A DNA stretch of 38,807 bases, from the NCBI GenBank assembly GCA_030836185.1, contig JAURQH010000056.1:1-38807 (forward strand), given 5' to 3'. Positions 34,910 to 38,807 of the stretch are shown here, piece after piece. The notes below the pieces were generated by a model that ran no database searches, had not been told where the DNA came from, and saw only the letters and a program-made list of their open reading frames with translations. Origin of the DNA: Planctomycetota bacterium. GTDB taxonomy: Bacteria > Planctomycetota > Planctomycetia > Planctomycetales > Planctomycetaceae. Position numbers and translations under genes: made by a program. Position 1 is the first letter of the stretch. Every line of letters starts with the position of its first letter.

Positions 34910-37900
34910 ATGCGACTGATGAGTTTGATCACTACTCTCGTGCTCTCCTGCGCTCTGTTTGTTTCGGCACAAGATCCAAATATTGCTCCACCCAATGAAG
35001 ACGCCTATCAGGAATGGACTTTGATGAGAGTCCCCGGTACTTGGGATGAAAATTCAGGTGGCGACCTACGCGAGTACGATGGTTTCGCCTGGTATCGTTG
35101 TACGTTGCGACTCCCCGGGAACTGGGAGAAAGGAAACGATGTCGAACTCTTCGTGCCGAAGGTGGATAACGCACACGAAGCCTACTTTAACGGTGTGAAA
35201 ATCGGCGGCGCGGGCAAGTTTCCTCCCGCCTACGAAAGTGGACTCGCGCAAGAAAATACCTACAAGATTCCCGAATCGGCCAAGCATCGCAGCAAAGACA
35301 ACATCATTGCGATTCGTGTCTTTGATCATGATGGGCGTGGGGGATTCAAGTCGGTAGCCCCGGTCCTCCGCAAGGGAGAACAAGCCATCAATCTCGATGG
35401 ACGTTGGGAGTTCCGATTGGGGGATGATGTTGAATGGTCCAAAGGGCCAATTGAAGTCACCGCGGCAGCCGAGTATTGGCGCGTCTTTTCTTGGGAAGAA
35501 GCACTCGCCAACGCGGCAGGTACCGATCCTCCATTACCGCCCACAGAAGCGATTAAGACATTCACCGTTCCCGAAGATCTCGAACTCGAATTTGTCCTCG
35601 CCGAGCCGCAAGTGCAACAGCCGCTATTTATGAACTTTGACGAGCGAGGCCGATTGTGGGTGATGAACTATCGTCAGTATCCCGATCCTGCGGGGCTCAA
35701 GATGGTCAGCCGGGATGATTTTTGGCGTTCGGTGTATGACAAACTTCCCCAGCCACCGCCCAATCACACTCCGGGAGCCGACCGCATTACGATTCACGAA
35801 GACACCAATGGCGATGGCAAATACGACAAACATAAAACATTCATTGATGGATTGAGTATCGCGTCTTCGTTCGCCAAAGGACGTGGTGGAGTTTTTGTGT
35901 TGAATCCTCCGTATCTCCTCTTCTATCCCGACAAAGATAACGACGACGTTCCGGATGGGGATCCAGAAGTGTTACTACAAGGTTTCGGCATGGAAGACAC
36001 GCACTCGGTCGCCAACTCTCTGCGCTGGGGGCCAGATGGTTGGTTGTATGCCGGGCAAGGAAGTACCGTATCCGGGAACATTCGTAAGCCGGGCGATGAC
36101 AAACATGCGGTGCATTCGATGGGGCAACTGATCTGGAGATATCATCCCGAAAAACGCATCTACGAAATCTTCGCCGAAGGTGGAGGCAACACTTTCGGCG
36201 TCGAAATCGATTCGCAAGGCCGAATCTTCTCGGGTCACAACGGTGGCGACACTCGTGGCTTTCATTATGTACAAGGGGGCTACTACCGAAAGGGCTTCGG
36301 CAAGCATGGCCCGCTCTCGAACCCTTACACGTTTGGATATTTCAACAATATGACGCATCACAGCGTCCCGCGTTTCACGCATAACTTCGTCATCTATGAT
36401 GGAGAGCCCGGTTGGTGTCATACTCTTCCCGAGAAATATCATGGCAAGTTGTTTGGAGTCGAGCCGATGCAGGGTCAGGTCGTCATGTCCTCGTTTGAAC
36501 CGGAAGGATCATCGTTCAAAACCGAAGATATCAGCCGTCCGATTCTCTCGGAAGATCGACGCTTTCGCCCCGTTGATATTAAAGTGGGGCCTGATGGTGC
36601 GATTTATGTGGCCGATTTTTATGAACCGCAGATCAGTCATCGCGAACACTTTGCGGGTCAGATTGATCGATCAAACGGTCGCGTTGTCCGGTTGAAAGCG
36701 AAAGGCTCAACGCCGTTACCTCCCTTCGATATGAACAAAGTCGACAGTGCAGGCTTGGTGAAGACATTACTTAAAGGGAATCGGTGGTTCCGTCAGACTG
36801 CACTTCGTCTGCTCGCCGACCGACAGGACCAAAGTGTTTTGCCGCAACTCAAACAACAGATCGCCAGTTTGGGAGAACAGACTCGCGTCGATTTTCTGTG
36901 GGCCGTCTATCAACTGGGTGGATTGACCGACGAATACGCTGGCGAATTGCTCGCACATGATAATCCTTACATCCGCTTATGGACGGTGCGTTTGTTGGCC
37001 GATGAGAAAAAGGTCTCTCCAGCCGTTGCCTATAAACTGGCCGACTTAGCCCGAGCAGAACCGAACATCGAAGTGCGCAGCCAATTGGCTTGCTCGGCAA
37101 AACGATTGCCCGCCGATCAGGCGTTGCCGATTGTCGCCAGTCTGCTCACTCATCAGGAAGACGTCGACGACATCCACATCCCTCTTCTTTTGTGGTGGGC
37201 GTTGGAAGACAAATCAGACATCGCCGGGCAGGATGTGGTCAACCTTTTTGAAGACGACAGTTTCTGGGGAAATCGGATTGTTGCCGAGACCATTGCCGAG
37301 CGATTGATGCGACGCTTCGCTCTCTCGGGCACTCGCCAGGAACTGGTTCTCGCCGCACGATTACTCAATCTCGCACCCGATGATCAATCGCAAAAAAAGT
37401 TGCTGGCCGGATTCGAGGAAGCATTCAAAGGACGATCTCTTTCCGGCTTGCCGGAGGAATTGACGGCTGCACTCACAAAAGCGGGTGGTGGTTCTTTGGC
37501 ATTACAGATTCGACAAGGTAACGCGGAAGCAATTGCGACCGGTTTGCAACAGATCGCCGATCAGAAGACGGCTAAATCAGACCGTATCGAATTGGTGAAT
37601 ACATTTGGCGAGATCGAGCAAGCCAATGCTCTCCCCGTTTTGCTGTCTTTGTTGGAATCGGCTGAAGAGACCGAACTTCTGGCGGCCACGCTTTCTGCCG
37701 TACAAAGTTATTCAGACGCAAAAATTGGAACCGCCATCATCAATCGGTATGACGAATTCGATGTCGATGCTCGTGAAATAGCCCAGGCAGTTCTATCGAG
37801 CCGAAAAACATGGAGCCTGCAACTGTTGCAAGCGGTCTCCGAAGGTCGGGTAGATAAAACGTCGCTGCCTCTGGACGTCATTCGCAAAATGACGATTCAC

Positions 37901-38431
37901 AACGACCCTCAATTGTCGCAATTGATTACTCAACATTGGCAGGATTTGGAAGGTGCCTCGTCTGCCGAAATGCAGCAACAGATTCAGAAAGTCTCAACAC
38001 TCATCAAAGGAGATTCGGGCGATCCCTACAAAGGGAAAGTTCTCTTCAAAGGAAGTTGCGGGAAATGCCATCTCTTATATGGAGAAGGAGGCCGCATCGG
38101 TCCCGACCTCACCTCGTACAAAAGAGACGACACATTGCGAATTCTACTCAATGTTGTGAATCCTTCTGCCGAGGTTCGTGAAGGGTTTGAAACGGTTTCG
38201 GTGATCACCGACGACGGCCGCGTGTTAAACGGCTTTCTGGCCGACCAGGACAATCGTGTCGTCGTGATTCGCGGAGCCGATGGGCAATCTGTGACGGTTT
38301 CCCGTGATGAGATCGACGAGATGGTGCCTCAGAAAAAATCACTGATGCCTGAAGGGTTACTCTCGAAAATGAGTGATCAGGAAATTCGCGATCTGTTCGC
38401 GTACCTCCGTGGCTCGCAACCAATCAATTAA
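34910..38431 (+). CDS. PVC-type membrane-bound dehydrogenase with cytochrome c domain
   Basis: A 1173-residue exported protein starting with a signal peptide (LMSLITTLVLSCALFVSA). Residues about 25-200 resemble the galactose-binding-like jelly roll of glycoside hydrolases (VPGTWDENSGGD...WYRCTLRLPGNWEKGNDVELFV). A beta-propeller of the PVC dehydrogenase family follows (about 218-590), beginning FTVPEDLELEFVLAEPQ. It includes FMNFDERGRLWVMNYRQYPDP and NSLRWGPDGWLYAGQGS. HEAT-like helical repeats span about 600-1030. The C-terminus is a cytochrome c domain with heme motif CGKCH at C1050-H1054. Family members are thought to pass electrons from an oxidised carbohydrate to heme; the substrate is unproven. 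The ATG at 34910 gives the signal peptide. It is coupled to the isochorismatase-ThuA gene. Confidence 0.9.
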   Translation: MRLMSLITTLVLSCALFVSAQDPNIAPPNEDAYQEWTLMRVPGTWDENSGGDLREYDGFAWYRCTLRLPGNWEKGNDVELFVPKVDNAHEAYFNGVKIGGAGKFPPAYESGLAQENTYKIPESAKHRSKDNIIAIRVFDHDGRGGFKSVAPVLRKGEQAINLDGRWEFRLGDDVEWSKGPIEVTAAAEYWRVFSWEEALANAAGTDPPLPPTEAIKTFTVPEDLELEFVLAEPQVQQPLFMNFDERGRLWVMNYRQYPDPAGLKMVSRDDFWRSVYDKLPQPPPNHTPGADRITIHEDTNGDGKYDKHKTFIDGLSIASSFAKGRGGVFVLNPPYLLFYPDKDNDDVPDGDPEVLLQGFGMEDTHSVANSLRWGPDGWLYAGQGSTVSGNIRKPGDDKHAVHSMGQLIWRYHPEKRIYEIFAEGGGNTFGVEIDSQGRIFSGHNGGDTRGFHYVQGGYYRKGFGKHGPLSNPYTFGYFNNMTHHSVPRFTHNFVIYDGEPGWCHTLPEKYHGKLFGVEPMQGQVVMSSFEPEGSSFKTEDISRPILSEDRRFRPVDIKVGPDGAIYVADFYEPQISHREHFAGQIDRSNGRVVRLKAKGSTPLPPFDMNKVDSAGLVKTLLKGNRWFRQTALRLLADRQDQSVLPQLKQQIASLGEQTRVDFLWAVYQLGGLTDEYAGELLAHDNPYIRLWTVRLLADEKKVSPAVAYKLADLARAEPNIEVRSQLACSAKRLPADQALPIVASLLTHQEDVDDIHIPLLLWWALEDKSDIAGQDVVNLFEDDSFWGNRIVAETIAERLMRRFALSGTRQELVLAARLLNLAPDDQSQKKLLAGFEEAFKGRSLSGLPEELTAALTKAGGGSLALQIRQGNAEAIATGLQQIADQKTAKSDRIELVNTFGEIEQANALPVLLSLLESAEETELLAATLSAVQSYSDAKIGTAIINRYDEFDVDAREIAQAVLSSRKTWSLQLLQAVSEGRVDKTSLPLDVIRKMTIHNDPQLSQLITQHWQDLEGASSAEMQQQIQKVSTLIKGDSGDPYKGKVLFKGSCGKCHLLYGEGGRIGPDLTSYKRDDTLRILLNVVNPSAEVREGFETVSVITDDGRVLNGFLADQDNRVVVIRGADGQSVTVSRDEIDEMVPQKKSLMPEGLLSKMSDQEIRDLFAYLRGSQPIN

Positions 38432-38449
38432 GTATTGAATGGTATTTTC

Positions 38450-38484
38450 TGAGCGTTTTTCAATCTCACATTCCCAAACGCTCA
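38450..38484 (+). terminator. Terminator-like inverted repeat after the dehydrogenase gene
   Basis: TGAGCGTTT (38450-38458) pairs perfectly with AAACGCTCA (38476-38484) around a 17-base loop. It is 19 bp past the stop codon. The downstream sequence is only modestly T-rich (CCGTTTTC), so it is a weaker terminator candidate than the two others in the window. Confidence 0.45.
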
Positions 38485-38503
38485 ACACCGTTTTCAAGAT
38501 GTC

Positions 38504-38588
38504 AAGATTCGGAGATTCGGGGACACACCTTGACCGAATCTTGACCAAATGTTGAATCAAATCTTCCCGAATCTTGATTCCGAATCTT
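38504..38588. repeat. Cluster of CCGAATCTT direct and inverted repeats
   Basis: The nonamer CCGAATCTT occurs three times in direct orientation, at 38534-38542, 38567-38575 and 38580-38588. Its complement AAGATTCGG occurs at 38504-38512, and an eight-base version AGATTCGG at 38513-38520. The copies lie within 85 bp of non-coding sequence. Spacing is irregular, and the copies are too short and unevenly spaced for a CRISPR. Binding sites for a regulator, a recombination site or a decayed repeat element are all possible. Confidence 0.6.
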
Positions 38589-38807
38589 CCATACTCTTGA
38601 GCAAGTGGTTGGCACCGTTCATCTTGTGTCGATCTTCATTTTGTGAAGACGTGTGGTTTTTTGTGGGTGCGCATTTTCCACCTCACGCGAGATTGCTCTC
38701 TTTCTCACGTTGCAGTGGTCCTCATTGATGAACAATGAATGACACTCGAACCCATCCAATGTGCTTGCGCACAATGGCTATGTGTAAGTCGAATTGCCAA
38801 AGATCGA

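Larger units (their letters stand above)
38432..38807. other. Non-coding right end of the window
   Basis: No gene is supported in this 376-bp stretch. It holds a terminator-like inverted repeat and a cluster of short CCGAATCTT repeats, described separately. It also has an imperfect TGTGC/GCACA inverted repeat near 38760-38775. A gene may begin beyond the right edge. No tRNA-like sequence was seen. Confidence 0.6.

Noticed and set aside
38504-38588. CRISPR array
   Set aside because: Repeat units are only nine bases, spacing is irregular and orientation mixed; there are no cas genes.

Overview
The window looks like chromosomal DNA from a member of the Planctomycetota, probably near Planctomycetaceae. 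This rests on gene content and style. There is a very large PVC-type dehydrogenase with an added c-type cytochrome, an exported C-type sulfatase, Tat-exported Gfo/Idh/MocA and DUF839 proteins, a PQQ-like propeller protein, leucine-rich-repeat lipoproteins, many long exported proteins, weak or absent Shine-Dalgarno sites and loosely spaced genes. The genus cannot be read from the sequence. I see no rRNA, tRNA, CRISPR array, prophage or plasmid gene.

Left edge (1-3.5 kb): two abutting transposase remnants (ISAs1-like and IS3-like) lie just beyond the 3' end of a secreted PQQ-type beta-propeller gene. A 430-bp divergent spacer with short TGTAG/CTACA inverted repeats separates that gene from a CAP59/CMT1-like glycosyltransferase. 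From 3.6 to 7.9 kb, plus-strand genes encode a MalY/PatB-type PLP enzyme, a Tat-exported DUF839 (PhoX-like) protein and an iduronate-2-sulfatase-like sulfatase.

From 7.9 to 15.1 kb everything is on the minus strand. In order of transcription: a GTG-started MoxR ATPase, an exported DUF255 protein fused to a DsbD-N-like domain, pyruvate kinase, a truncated Fur-like protein, a sodium:solute symporter split by a seven-base homopolymer, and an overlapping 53-residue membrane protein. From 15.5 to 21.3 kb the plus strand carries a PAP2 phosphatase, an MT-A70-type adenine methyltransferase, bioD, a zinc-ribbon/acidic-repeat membrane protein, rpsD with a clear terminator, and a divergent adenylate-kinase-family enzyme.

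From 21.3 to 26.7 kb the minus strand holds a Ycf46-like AAA ATPase and a 1068-residue TPR protein. From 26.9 to 38.4 kb there are a Dabb-domain protein, a lipoprotein with an acyl-carrier-like fold in which Glu replaces the phosphopantetheine Ser, a minus-strand site-2 protease, nadC, a Tat-exported Gfo/Idh/MocA protein followed by a strong terminator, two adjacent LRR lipoproteins, an isochorismatase-ThuA fusion, and the dehydrogenase-cytochrome protein. The right end is non-coding and contains a cluster of CCGAATCTT repeats.

Housekeeping genes (pyk, rpsD, nadC, bioD) are scattered among envelope and polymer-degradation genes. I found no clear multi-gene defence or biosynthetic system. The most unusual items are the serine-less acyl-carrier-like lipoprotein, the isochorismatase-ThuA/dehydrogenase pair, the DUF255-DsbD fusion, the frameshifted symporter with its small partner, and the terminal repeat cluster.
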